Counted from the first letter of the stretch, positions 37,408 through 45,771 are shown. The stretch is DNA of 64,000 bases from an uncultured Prevotellaceae bacterium (GCA_900321425.1 ONWA01000010.1:1-64000); one strand, 5' to 3'. Notes: a model not told the origin generated them from the sequence alone. Numbers and translations are program-made.

Positions 37408-37436
37408 CTTATTGATTTTAACTAACTCTCTATTGA

Positions 37437-38039
37437 TTAGAAGCAGTAAGCTGCAGTCAGAGAAGCGAGGAAACCCTTGTAGTCCATACCTGTCTTGAAG
37501 TAACCATCGTCAGTGATCTTAGCATCTCTCTTAGCGTGCTTGTACATCAGATCCAGACCGAGTTTGAAGTGGTCAGATACCTGATACTCAGAAGCAACAC
37601 CGAGCTGGAAGCCAAGAGCCATCGTGTTCTTTGCCTCTTGGGTAGCGCCCAGAGCCTGACCAGCGGCAGTGTACCAAGCCTTAGCAGCGTCATTCATGTG
37701 AGTGCTGTTCATTGCGATACCAGCCATAGGACCTACCTTAATCTTGTCGCTAACCTTGAACAGATAAGCAAAGTTCAGGTTGATAGTCCACAGACCATCC
37801 TTTGGCTCATCACCCAACCACTCAGCATCGAGCTTCTTGTTCAGATAGTAGCTGTAACCCAGCTCAGTGCGGAAGTTCTCAGTGAAGTTGTACTGCAGCT
37901 TAAGACCAAAACCCATTGTTGTGTAGCTACCGCTACCTGCGATGAAGTCGAGGTTTACACCAGCAGCGAACTTGCTGTCCTGTGCGCTCATTGAAAGAGC
38001 AGACATTGCCATAACGGCGATCATTAAAAACTTTTTCAT
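37437..38039 (-). CDS. Outer-membrane beta-barrel protein, paralogue B
   Basis: 200 residues from the ATG at 38039. Signal peptide differs from paralogue A at one residue only (S for T). 40 residues longer than A through insertions around the second and third extracellular loops (for example LDAEWLGDEPKDG and the helix-like NDAAKAWYTAAGQ). Ends in SLTAAYCF. Own promoter TATCTTTG on the minus strand at 38098-38091. Function unknown. Confidence 0.85.
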   Translation of the reverse strand: MKKFLMIAVMAMSALSMSAQDSKFAAGVNLDFIAGSGSYTTMGFGLKLQYNFTENFRTELGYSYYLNKKLDAEWLGDEPKDGLWTINLNFAYLFKVSDKIKVGPMAGIAMNSTHMNDAAKAWYTAAGQALGATQEAKNTMALGFQLGVASEYQVSDHFKLGLDLMYKHAKRDAKITDDGYFKTGMDYKGFLASLTAAYCF

Positions 38040-38090
38040 AATTCTCTTAAAATTTAATTTAGTGAATAATAATTTTCTTGTTTGACGGTG

Positions 38091-38189
38091 CAAAGATATA
38101 AGAAAAGTTAATACCCTCCAAATTTTTTCTAAACTTTTTTTAGTTTTAGTGCTATTTTTCTTGATTTACGTTAATTTTTTGTATATTTG
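38091..38189. promoter_or_regulatory. Divergent promoters of barrel B and C1 peptidase
   Basis: Leftward TATCTTTG (38098-38091, minus strand). Rightward TATATTTG at 38182-38189 with a TTGA 18 nt upstream, 30 bp before the peptidase ATG. Confidence 0.6.
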
Positions 38190-38219
38190 TGCCTGCAAAA
38201 ATGATTAAATTTAACCAAA

Positions 38220-39647
38220 ATGAAGAAAACGATTATTATTCTGTTATCTGCCTTATATATTAATAATATGTACGCGCAGACGCGTATTAATAATATGTAC
38301 GCGCAGACGCGAGAGGGCGGTATTTCTCCCCAGATGCTACAGAAAATTCAGCGCTCGCAGCAAACCTCGCCTGCCGATAAGGCGATAAGAAATGCGATTG
38401 CTGCCAACAACATTGATGTGTTGGCCAAGAATCATGACAATGCGAAGGCACTCGACACCTATTTCAGTCATGAGACGAAGAAACAGAGTATCACCGACCA
38501 GAAGAGCTCCGGACGCTGTTGGATGTTCAGCGGCATGAACGTGCTGCGTGCCAACTTCGCACAGCGTAACGACTCGATGACGGTGAAGTTCTCGCAGGAC
38601 TATCTCTTCTTCTGGGATCAGTTGGAGAAAGCCAACCTGATGCTGCAAGGCGTGATTGATACGGCCGAAAAACCTATCGACGACCAGCGCGTGCAGTTCT
38701 TCTTCCATCATCCGCTGGGCGACGGCGGAACCTTCTGCGGTGTGGCCGACCTCGCCGAGAAATACGGACTGGTGCCCACAGAGGTGATGCCCGAGACCTA
38801 CTCGAGTAATAATACCAGTAAGATGCGTGCACTGATGGCGTCGAAGCTGCGTGAGTACGGTCTTCAGCTCCGTGAGATGGTGGCTCAGGGCAAGAAAACC
38901 AAGGATATCGAGGCTGCCAAGACCCAGATGCTCGCTACCGTCTATCGTATGCTGACCCTTACGCTGGGTGAGCCGGTGAAAGAATTCACCTATGCCTTCA
39001 AGGACAAAAAAGGTAAGCCGCTGACGGAGGCCAGGAAGTACACACCGATGAGCTTCTATCAGGAAGTGGTGGGCGACAAGCTGAATGGCACCTTCATCAT
39101 GGTGATGAACGACCCGCGCCGTCCATACTATAAGACCTACGAGGTGGAGTACGACCGTCATACCTACGACGGACATAACTGGAAATACCTGAACCTGCCG
39201 ATGGATGATATCGAGGAAATGGCCATCGCGTCGATCAAGGACGGACGAAAACTGTACAGTTCCTACGATGTGGGAAAGATGCTCGACCGTAAACGCGGCT
39301 ATGCCGATACGGAGAACTTCGACTATGAGTCGCTCTTTGGTGTGACCTTCGGTATGGACAAGGCACAGCGTATTGCTACCTTCGACAGTGGATCGACCCA
39401 CGCGATGACCCTCACTGCCGTCGATCTCGACGAGAACGGAAAGGCCAGAAAATGGAAGGTGGAGAACTCATGGGGCTCCGACTGGGGACAGGATGGCTGT
39501 CTGATCATGACCGACCGCTGGTTCCGTGAGTATATGTTCCGTCTGGTGGTGAATAAGAAGTATGTATCCGACAAACTGCTGAAGGACTACGAGCAGAAGC
39601 CCATCATGGTGATGCCCGAAGATCCGCTCTTCTTGCCAGATGAGTGA
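38220..39647 (+). CDS. C1B aminopeptidase (bleomycin hydrolase / PepC type), secreted
   Basis: 475 residues. Catalytic Cys in KSSGRCWMFSGMN, His in STHAMTLTAVD, Asn in KVENSWGSDWG: intact. Bleomycin-hydrolase-type enzymes are hexameric aminopeptidases, usually cytosolic; this one has an N-terminal signal peptide. The residues INNMYAQTR occur twice in a row at 14-22 and 23-31 because of a 27-bp tandem duplication at the signal-peptide cleavage area. Distinct from the C1 peptidase at 22513. Confidence 0.93.
   Translation: MKKTIIILLSALYINNMYAQTRINNMYAQTREGGISPQMLQKIQRSQQTSPADKAIRNAIAANNIDVLAKNHDNAKALDTYFSHETKKQSITDQKSSGRCWMFSGMNVLRANFAQRNDSMTVKFSQDYLFFWDQLEKANLMLQGVIDTAEKPIDDQRVQFFFHHPLGDGGTFCGVADLAEKYGLVPTEVMPETYSSNNTSKMRALMASKLREYGLQLREMVAQGKKTKDIEAAKTQMLATVYRMLTLTLGEPVKEFTYAFKDKKGKPLTEARKYTPMSFYQEVVGDKLNGTFIMVMNDPRRPYYKTYEVEYDRHTYDGHNWKYLNLPMDDIEEMAIASIKDGRKLYSSYDVGKMLDRKRGYADTENFDYESLFGVTFGMDKAQRIATFDSGSTHAMTLTAVDLDENGKARKWKVENSWGSDWGQDGCLIMTDRWFREYMFRLVVNKKYVSDKLLKDYEQKPIMVMPEDPLFLPDE
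38258..38311 (+). repeat. Exact 27-bp tandem duplication in signal-peptide codons
   Basis: 38258-38284 and 38285-38311 are identical. In frame; duplicates nine residues (INNMYAQTR), including the apparent YAQ cleavage site, so the protein has two candidate sites. Confidence 0.97.
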
Positions 39648-39674
39648 TGAAACGCAATTAAAAAGAAGAACGAA

Positions 39675-39938
39675 ATGGAAGAGAATAGCAATCATCCAAC
39701 GGCAGAAAACTGTATCCAGGAGGCCAAGAGACTCCTGGAACAGGGCAACAGGGTAGGGGCTGTCGCTATGTTGTCGCAGGCCATCGCCCTCAACGACGAC
39801 GCTGTCGATGCCTATTTCCTACGGGGTGAACTCCTGCTCGCTATGGGCGATAAAAAAGGAGCAGAACAGGATATGCGTCGAGTGCTCGAACTCGATCCTG
39901 AGAGGGTGGCACATATCACCGGCGACTATCAATTGTAG
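39675..39938 (+). CDS. Small TPR protein, 87 aa
   Basis: 87 residues with about two tetratricopeptide units (ALNDDAVDAYFLRGELLLAMGDKKGAEQDMRRVLELDPE, key words AYFLRGELLLAMGD and LELDPE). No signal peptide. Follows the C1 peptidase by 27 bp. Role probably protein-protein contact. Confidence 0.8.
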   Translation: MEENSNHPTAENCIQEAKRLLEQGNRVGAVAMLSQAIALNDDAVDAYFLRGELLLAMGDKKGAEQDMRRVLELDPERVAHITGDYQL

Positions 39939-39976
39939 AAAAATGTAAGCAAAGACGTGATTTTTCTACCAAAATG

Positions 39977-40008
39977 TTTGTGAGGTTCGATAAAAAGCGT
40001 TACTTTTG
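39977..40008 (+). promoter_or_regulatory. Promoter of the pheA leader and operon
   Basis: TTTG (39977-39980), 20 nt, TACTTTTG (40001-40008). Predicted start near 40014, giving a leader of about 300 nt before pheA. Confidence 0.7.
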
Positions 40009-40028
40009 CAAAAGAATTGAAGGCTGCG

Positions 40029-40096
40029 ATTGAGCGAGAACAGAGCCAAACTTGTTTGAGCTATGTCGAGCGTGAGCAGGCTCAATGCGAAGCATT
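40029..40096 (+). ncRNA. Structured leader element upstream of the pheA leader peptide
   Basis: An outer 7-bp stem ATTGAGC/GCTCAAT (40029-40035 with 40080-40086) encloses a hairpin with arms 40040-40050 and 40055-40066 (one bulge, one mismatch). A third small hairpin AATGC-GAA-GCATT covers 40084-40096 and competes with the outer stem. It lies in the transcribed leader. Function unknown; it may also be a dispersed intergenic element. Confidence 0.45.
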
Positions 40097-40139
40097 AAGA
40101 ATTCAAGAATTGAAAAGTTAAAAAATTGAAGTTTTAGAT

Positions 40140-40217
40140 ATGAAGATGTTGAACGCTTACTTTTACGGCTATTATTTTTACTTTGCAAGCACTTGTGAAG
40201 CGGAAGGCCGTATGTAA
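40140..40217 (+). CDS. pheA-operon leader peptide (25 aa, Tyr/Phe-rich)
   Basis: Short ORF starting MKMLNA, containing the nine-residue run YFYGYYFYF (five Tyr and three Phe) at residues 7-15, and ending EAEGRM-stop. The downstream operon makes phenylalanine and tyrosine, so stalling on Tyr or Phe codons would signal shortage of the products. The ORF overlaps pairing regions 1 and 2 of the attenuator, as in classical leader peptides. Not a shadow of another gene: no other coding frame covers this interval. Confidence 0.85.
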   Translation: MKMLNAYFYGYYFYFASTCEAEGRM

Positions 40218-40294
40218 GAATTGAAGAATTGAAAAATTGAAGAATTGAAATACAGCTCCGCTTCACTACAACAGGTGAAAGCGGAGTTTCTTTT
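40154..40294 (+). promoter_or_regulatory. Ribosome-mediated attenuator of the pheA-tyrA operon
   Basis: Region 1 (40154-40160, CGCTTAC, in the Tyr/Phe codons) pairs with region 2 (40195-40202) with one bulge. Region 2 (40195-40204, GTGAAGCGGA) is perfectly complementary over 10 bp to region 3 (40257-40266). Region 3 (40256-40266) also pairs with region 4 (40275-40286) to make a terminator with one bulge and 8-base loop, followed by TTTCTTTT (40287-40294). A ribosome stalled on the Tyr/Phe run would cover region 1 and leave 2 free to pair with 3, preventing termination. Four 8-bp repeats (40219-40250) occupy the spacer between 2 and 3. pheA begins 24 bp after the T run. Confidence 0.85.
40219..40250 (+). 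repeat. Four tandem 8-bp units (AATTGAAG/AATTGAAA)
   Basis: In-register units at 40219, 40227, 40235 and 40243, starting two bases after the leader-peptide stop. Same family as the other spacer repeats of the 40-63 kb region. Confidence 0.9.
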
Positions 40295-40317
40295 AATAGA
40301 ATAAGGTAAGACCAACG

Positions 40318-41160
40318 ATGAAGAGAATAGCGATACAAGGACTGACAGGGTCGTTCCACGATATAGCGGCCCATCTGTATTTCGAGGATGAACAGATACA
40401 GCTCATCTGCTGTGCTACCTTCGAACAGGTGTTTGAGGCGATGAAGAACGATCCTACCGCGATAGCAATGGTGGCGATAGAGAATACCATCGCAGGCTCG
40501 CTGTTGCATAACTATGAGCTGCTGACCAACTCAGGCGCTACCGTCGTGGGCGAGCATAAGCTTCATATCACCCATAGTATCTGCTGCCTGCCCGATGATG
40601 ACTGGTCGACCATCACAGAGGTGCATTCTCATCCGGTGGCTTTGATGCAGTGCAGGGAGTTCCTGAGTCAGCACCCCCAACTGAAGGCTGTCGAAGGTGA
40701 AGATACGGCGGGTAGTGCGAAGATGATTGCCGAACAGGGGCGACAGGGATGGGCTGCCATCTGTCATGCGGAGGCTGCGAAGCTCTACGGACTCAAGGTA
40801 CTGGAGGACCATATCGAGGACAATAAGCACAACTTCACACGATTCCTCGTGCTGAGCAATCCTCATAAGGCTGATATGCTTCGACCGCTGACAGAGGCCA
40901 ACAAGGCCAGTATGGTGTTCTCGCTACCCCACGAACAGGGCTCGTTGGCTCACGTGCTCGCCATCCTCTCATTCTATCACATCAACCTGACGAAGATACA
41001 GTCGTTGCCCATCATCGGACGCGAATGGGAGTATCTGTTCTATGTGGATGTGATGTACGATGACCTCACACGCTATCGACAGTCGATCGATGCGATTATC
41101 CCATTGACTAAAGACTTCAAAATCTTGGGAGAATACAAGGATGGCAGACAAACGATGTAG
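40318..41160 (+). CDS. pheA: Prephenate dehydratase with ACT domain
   Basis: 280 residues. Converts prephenate to phenylpyruvate. Catalytic domain (about 1-185) contains AIENTIAGSL and the TRF motif in KHNFTRFLVL; ACT domain (about 200-275) follows. The Phe-binding ESRP motif of enterobacterial PheA reads QSLP here (TKIQSLPIIGREWEY), so allosteric response may differ; I believe this is common in Bacteroidota but cannot check. First gene of the aromatic operon, right after the attenuator. Confidence 0.95.
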   Translation: MKRIAIQGLTGSFHDIAAHLYFEDEQIQLICCATFEQVFEAMKNDPTAIAMVAIENTIAGSLLHNYELLTNSGATVVGEHKLHITHSICCLPDDDWSTITEVHSHPVALMQCREFLSQHPQLKAVEGEDTAGSAKMIAEQGRQGWAAICHAEAAKLYGLKVLEDHIEDNKHNFTRFLVLSNPHKADMLRPLTEANKASMVFSLPHEQGSLAHVLAILSFYHINLTKIQSLPIIGREWEYLFYVDVMYDDLTRYRQSIDAIIPLTKDFKILGEYKDGRQTM

Positions 41161-41180
41161 AATTGAAAAATTGAAGAATA
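41161..41180 (+). repeat. Repeat-filled spacer pheA / aminotransferase
   Basis: The whole 20-bp gap consists of two and a half AATTGAAG-type units beginning directly after the pheA stop codon. Confidence 0.85.
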
Positions 41181-42347
41181 ATGATACAACCAGCAGAAAG
41201 ATTAAGTTTAGTGAGCGAATACTACTTCAGTAGGAAATTGAAGGAGGTGGCTCAGTTGAATGCCGAGGGTAAGGATATTATCAGTCTGGCTATCGGAAGT
41301 CCGGATATGCCTCCATCGGAGCAGACCATCGAGAAACTATGTGAGGTGGCCCGACGCCCTGATGCTCACGGCTATCAGCCCACACAGGGAACTCCCGAGT
41401 TGCGCGAGGCGATGACGGGTTTCTACAAACGGTGGTATGATGTAGACCTGGACGCCAAGAGTGAGGTACTGCCGCTGATTGGTTCGAAGGAGGGTATCCT
41501 GCACACCACACTGGCCTTCGTCAACCCAGGCGATGCCGTACTGGTGCCCAATCCCGGCTATCCCACCTATACGTCGCTATCGAAGATATTAGGAGCCAAG
41601 GTGGTGAACTACGATCTGCGCGAGGACAACGGTTGGCAACCTGACTTCGACCAACTGGAGAACCTCATCCGTCATACATCTAACATCAGACTTCTCTGGA
41701 CCAACTATCCCAATATGCCAACAGGAGGACGGGCACAGCGCGCCACTTACGAGCGACTGGTACAGTTTGCCAAGGATCATAACATCGTGGTGGTGAACGA
41801 TAATCCCTATTCCTTTATCCTCAGCGAGGAGCACCTGAGTATTCTGCAGGTTCCTGGAGCCAAAGACTGCTGTATCGAGTTCAACTCGATGTCGAAGAGT
41901 CATAATATGCCTGGCTGGCGTGTCGGTCTCTGTGCCTCTAATGCTCAGTTTATCCAGTGGATACTGAAGGTACAGTCGAATATCGAGAGCGGTACGTTCC
42001 GAGGCATCCAACTGGCTGCTGCTGAGGCGTATCAGAATGATGAGGCGTGGCATCGTGAGTATAATATCAACACCTATGCCCGTCGTCGTGAGTGGGCAGA
42101 GAAAATTATGGACATCTTGGGATGTACCTACGACAAGCAACAGGTGGGTATGTTCCTTTGGGGAAGGATTCCTGAGCATATCCGGAATGTGGAAGATCTC
42201 ACGGAGAAGGTGCTGCACGAGGCGCGTGTGTTCATCACACCGGGCTTTATCTTCGGGTCCAACGGCGAGCGCTACATCCGCATCTCCCTCTGTGCCAAAG
42301 AAGAGAAAATACAACAAGCATTGGAAAGAATCAAAAAAACAATATAA
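41181..42347 (+). CDS. Class I PLP-dependent aminotransferase (aromatic or prephenate type)
   Basis: 388 residues, fold-type I. PLP lysine in SMSKSHNMPGWRVG near residue 238; C-terminal Arg in RYIRISLC. Position between pheA and DAHP synthase indicates that it makes Phe/Tyr from their keto acids (or arogenate from prephenate). Family also includes aspartate and DAP aminotransferases, so substrate is inferred from context. Its stop overlaps the next start (TAATG). Confidence 0.9.
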   Translation: MIQPAERLSLVSEYYFSRKLKEVAQLNAEGKDIISLAIGSPDMPPSEQTIEKLCEVARRPDAHGYQPTQGTPELREAMTGFYKRWYDVDLDAKSEVLPLIGSKEGILHTTLAFVNPGDAVLVPNPGYPTYTSLSKILGAKVVNYDLREDNGWQPDFDQLENLIRHTSNIRLLWTNYPNMPTGGRAQRATYERLVQFAKDHNIVVVNDNPYSFILSEEHLSILQVPGAKDCCIEFNSMSKSHNMPGWRVGLCASNAQFIQWILKVQSNIESGTFRGIQLAAAEAYQNDEAWHREYNINTYARRREWAEKIMDILGCTYDKQQVGMFLWGRIPEHIRNVEDLTEKVLHEARVFITPGFIFGSNGERYIRISLCAKEEKIQQALERIKKTI

Positions 42348-43414
42348 TGATGGAACTAGAATTAGCACCACTGAATTTACCGAGTGATAACGAACGTCCC
42401 TTCGTGATTGCAGGCCCTTGCTCTGCAGAGACGGAGGAACAAGTGATGGAAACAGCACGCCAACTGGCGATGAAAGGCTGTCATAACTTCCGTGCAGGAG
42501 TATGGAAACCACGTACCAAACCAGGAGGTTTCGAGGGTAACGGTGAGAAGGCGCTCCCCTGGATGAAACAGGTGAAAGAGGAGACCCATATGCTCATCTC
42601 GACAGAGGTGGCCACTCCAGAACACGTAGAACTGGCACTGAAATATGGGATGGATATCCTGTGGATAGGCGCCCGCACGACGGCCAACCCCTTCGCTATG
42701 CAGGCTTTGGCGGATTCATTGAGAGGTGTCGACATCCCTGTGTTCGTCAAAAACCCAGTGAACCCTGACCTCGAATTGTGGATAGGAGCGATGGAGCGAC
42801 TGAACCAGGCGGGCATCAAACGATTGGGAGCCATCCATCGCGGTTTCTCGTCGTTTGATAATAAGATATACCGTAATGCACCGATGTGGCAGATACCTAT
42901 CGAACTGCACCGTAGAATACCCGATTTGCCTATCATCTGCGATCCTTCGCATATCGGAGGACGGCGCGAGCTCATTGCTCCGCTCTGTCAGCAGGCGATG
43001 GACCTGGGCTTCGACGGTCTGATTGTTGAGAGTCACTGCGATCCCGACAAGGCGTGGAGCGATGCCCGTCAGCAGGTGACACCCGAGGTGCTCGACTATA
43101 TCCTGTCGCTGCTGATCATCCGTGACGAGAATGTCACAACGGAAGGTATCGCACAGATGCGTAAGAAGATTGATGAGATTGACAACCAACTGATGGACTT
43201 GCTGGCCAAGCGAATGGATGTGTGCCGTGAGATTGGTAAGTACAAGAAGGAGCATAACATGACCGTGCTACAGGCTAACCGCTATAATGAGATTCTGGAG
43301 AAACGAGGCGTACAAGGCGCACTCACTGGAATGTCGCCTGAGTTCGTTGCCAAGGTGTTCGAGAGCATCCACGAGGAGAGTGTCCGTCAGCAGATAGAGA
43401 TCGTAAATAAGTAA
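42347..43414 (+). CDS. Bifunctional DAHP synthase / chorismate mutase (AroQ)
   Basis: 355 residues. Residues 1-255: type I-beta DAHP synthase (AGPCSAETEEQ, KPRTKPGGFEGNGE, FVKNPVNPDLELWIGA, CDPSHIGGRRE, SHCDPDKAWSDARQQ). Residues about 265-355: AroQ-type chorismate mutase (RKKIDEIDNQLMDLLAKRM). It combines the entry step of the shikimate pathway with the branch-point step to prephenate; mutase domains fused this way commonly mediate feedback control. Two adjacent ATGs at 42347 and 42350. Confidence 0.96.
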   Translation: MMELELAPLNLPSDNERPFVIAGPCSAETEEQVMETARQLAMKGCHNFRAGVWKPRTKPGGFEGNGEKALPWMKQVKEETHMLISTEVATPEHVELALKYGMDILWIGARTTANPFAMQALADSLRGVDIPVFVKNPVNPDLELWIGAMERLNQAGIKRLGAIHRGFSSFDNKIYRNAPMWQIPIELHRRIPDLPIICDPSHIGGRRELIAPLCQQAMDLGFDGLIVESHCDPDKAWSDARQQVTPEVLDYILSLLIIRDENVTTEGIAQMRKKIDEIDNQLMDLLAKRMDVCREIGKYKKEHNMTVLQANRYNEILEKRGVQGALTGMSPEFVAKVFESIHEESVRQQIEIVNK

Positions 43415-43428
43415 GATTTTTCAATTCT

Positions 43429-44229
43429 ATGAAAATATTAGTATTAGGAGCCGGAAAGATGGGGTCGTTCTTTATCGACCTGCTGAGTTTTGATCATGAG
43501 GTGGCGGTCTTTGAGAAAGATATCCGGCGTATGCGATTTACGTATAACTGTCAGCGGTTTGCCGACCCAGAGGAGATTCGTGCCTTCCAACCCGAATTGG
43601 TCATTAATGCGGTGACGGTGAAATACACCATTCCTGCCTTCAACGAGATCTTGCCACTGTTGCCAAAAGACTGTATCATCAGTGATATATCATCCGTTAA
43701 GACAGGTTTGAAAGATTTTTACGAATCGACAGGCTTTCGCTATGTGTCTACTCACCCGATGTTCGGTCCTACATTTGCCAACCTCCAACAGCTGTCGGAG
43801 GAGAACGCCATCATCATCAGCGAGGGCGACTATATGGGACGTATCTTCTTCAAGGACCTCTATCAGAAACTGGGACTGAATATCTACGAATATACCTTCG
43901 AGGAGCATGATAAGACGGTGGCCTACTCACTGAGTATTCCCTTCGTGTCTACCTTTGTTTTCGCCGCAGTGATGAAACATCAGGATGCACCGGGAACCAC
44001 CTTCAAGCGACACATGAGAATCGCCAAGGGCGTGCTCAACGAAGATGATTACCTGTTGCAGGAAATCTTGTTCAATCCCTATACCCACAATCAGGTATCG
44101 CAGATCCGTACGGAGCTCAAGGAATTGTTGGAGATTATTGACAATAAAGATGGTGACGGAATGAAGGCTTACCTAACGAAAATCCGTGACAATGTAAGAC
44201 GGGATATTGATATTAAGGATTCACATTAG
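43429..44229 (+). CDS. tyrA: Prephenate dehydrogenase
   Basis: 266 residues, short form without an ACT or mutase domain. Rossmann motif GAGKMGSFF, SDISSVKTG and catalytic HPMFGPT. Makes 4-hydroxyphenylpyruvate for tyrosine. Last gene of the operon; preceded by a TTTTTCAATTC half-repeat. Confidence 0.93.
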   Translation: MKILVLGAGKMGSFFIDLLSFDHEVAVFEKDIRRMRFTYNCQRFADPEEIRAFQPELVINAVTVKYTIPAFNEILPLLPKDCIISDISSVKTGLKDFYESTGFRYVSTHPMFGPTFANLQQLSEENAIIISEGDYMGRIFFKDLYQKLGLNIYEYTFEEHDKTVAYSLSIPFVSTFVFAAVMKHQDAPGTTFKRHMRIAKGVLNEDDYLLQEILFNPYTHNQVSQIRTELKELLEIIDNKDGDGMKAYLTKIRDNVRRDIDIKDSH

Positions 44230-44275
44230 ATGAAAGAAATGTGCTCATCTTTGCACTTGTTTAATCGATATTTTG

Positions 44276-44283
44276 TATCTTTG
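44276..44283 (+). promoter_or_regulatory. Promoter -7 box of the HD gene
   Basis: TATCTTTG, 26 bp before the ATG at 44310. A TTTG lies 22 nt upstream, slightly too far. Confidence 0.5.
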
Positions 44284-44309
44284 CCTGCAAAAAGAATAAC
44301 AAAAGGATC

Positions 44310-44957
44310 ATGACAAGAGAAGAATATGAGGCATTGATGGAGAAATATGCCGACCGCATAGAACAGATACGGGACTCGGCCCATCAGATACATAACAACG
44401 TCAACCAAATCTATGGCGACGATTTGCCCTATGGCTTCCATCTGGATATGGTGGTCAATGGCATCAGGAATTACGGACATCTGGTCTGTGCCAGAGAGGA
44501 GGATGTGTTGCCATTGTTCTTCGGAGGGTATTTCCACGATAGTATCGAGGATGCCCGACTGACGTATAATGACGTGATGAACATCGCTCGTACGATGCTC
44601 ACGGAGGAGCAGGCACTGATGGGCACGGAGATTGCCTATGCACTCACCAACGACAAGGGACGTACACGTACTGAACGAGCTGGTGATCGTTATTATCAGG
44701 GTATCCGTCAGACACCCTATGCACCGTTTGTCAAACTGTGCGACCGTCTGGCGAATGTGTCGTTCAGCTGTTCAGGAATGAACCCCGACAGTCTGCGAAT
44801 GAAGAAAATCTATAAGAATGAGATGGGACATTTTCTGGCTTGCATCGATCCGAAAAGTGATGATGTACGTCTGAAGGTGCCTGAGGAAACAGTTATGCAA
44901 ATGGCTGAGTGTCTGATCGATGATCTGGAAAGGGAGGAAATGAATGGCGGCGAGTAA
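44310..44957 (+). CDS. HD-domain phosphohydrolase, MESH1/SpoT-hydrolase-like
   Basis: 215 residues. His in [11 protein letters not shown] pair in [11 protein letters not shown] and [12 protein letters not shown] match the order in SpoT/MESH1 hydrolase domains (H, HDxxED, KLADRLxN). No synthetase or regulatory domain. Possible substrates: (p)ppGpp, or other pyrophosphorylated nucleotides. Overlaps the next gene by 14 bp. Confidence 0.75.
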   Translation: MTREEYEALMEKYADRIEQIRDSAHQIHNNVNQIYGDDLPYGFHLDMVVNGIRNYGHLVCAREEDVLPLFFGGYFHDSIEDARLTYNDVMNIARTMLTEEQALMGTEIAYALTNDKGRTRTERAGDRYYQGIRQTPYAPFVKLCDRLANVSFSCSGMNPDSLRMKKIYKNEMGHFLACIDPKSDDVRLKVPEETVMQMAECLIDDLEREEMNGGE

Positions 44958-45738
44958 ATGGATAGGCGGCTTCCTGGGATGGATTCTCTCGGGAGGCAAT
45001 ATCTTAGGGGCCTTAGCTGGCTATGCGATGGGCTCTTTCTTCGAGTCGTCACTCAACTCAGTGAACAACCCGGGAAACTCGGGCACGTTTGGTGGTGACA
45101 GGATGTACGGTCAACAGCAACAGGCAGAGGGACAGCGCAACAGTTTTCTGTTCTCTATGCTCGTCCTGGCGTCGTATATCATCCGTGCTGACGGAAAGGT
45201 GATGCACTCTGAAATGGAACTGGTGCGTAACGTGCTCAGACAGAACTTCGGAGAGGTGGCAGCACAACAGGGAGAGGAGATTCTCAAACGTCTGTTCGAG
45301 GAACAGAAACGCGAAGGACTGGCTACCTATAAGAATACCATCCGTGAGAGTTGTGTGCAGATAGCGATGAACGTCACCTATGCGCAGCGACTTCAGTTGC
45401 TGAACTTCCTGGTACTGATCGCACAGGCCGACGGTCATGTGGCAAACTCTGAGATCATCGCCCTTAAGGAGTGTGCGCAGTGGATGCAGATGTCGGCTGC
45501 AGAGGTCGACTCCATGCTCCATCTGGGACAAGACGATCTGGAATCGGCCTACAAGGTGTTGGGTGTATCGCCCGATGCTACTGATGAGGAAGTGAAACGG
45601 GCCTATCGTAAACTGGCGCTGGAGCACCATCCCGACAAGGTGGCGGCGTTGGGCGAAGATGTGCGTAGGGCAGCAGAGAAGAAATTCCAGGAGATTAACG
45701 CTGCCAAGGATCGGATATGGAAGGCTCGCGGTCTGTAA
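44944..45738 (+). CDS. TerB-DnaJ protein (DjlA-like)
   Basis: 264 residues. N-terminal Gly-rich hydrophobic segment ([22 protein letters not shown]), then a TerB-like helical domain (about 65-190, with acidic DGKVMHSE and DGHVANSE motifs suited to metal), then a J domain (about 200-264) with the HPD tripeptide in HHPDKVA. DjlA-like proteins are membrane-anchored DnaK co-chaperones. Reads in the same operon as the HD protein. Confidence 0.88.
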   Translation: MAASKWIGGFLGWILSGGNILGALAGYAMGSFFESSLNSVNNPGNSGTFGGDRMYGQQQQAEGQRNSFLFSMLVLASYIIRADGKVMHSEMELVRNVLRQNFGEVAAQQGEEILKRLFEEQKREGLATYKNTIRESCVQIAMNVTYAQRLQLLNFLVLIAQADGHVANSEIIALKECAQWMQMSAAEVDSMLHLGQDDLESAYKVLGVSPDATDEEVKRAYRKLALEHHPDKVAALGEDVRRAAEKKFQEINAAKDRIWKARGL

Positions 45739-45771
45739 CCGTTTATCGTTATCCCATTGATGTGATGTCGT

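Noticed and set aside
38337..39401. 354-codon minus-strand ORF opposite the C1 peptidase
   Set aside because: His/Leu/Val-rich shadow translation; the plus-strand protein has all catalytic motifs.
41589..42512. 307-codon minus-strand ORF opposite the aminotransferase
   Set aside because: No recognisable motif and it crosses two confirmed plus-strand genes.
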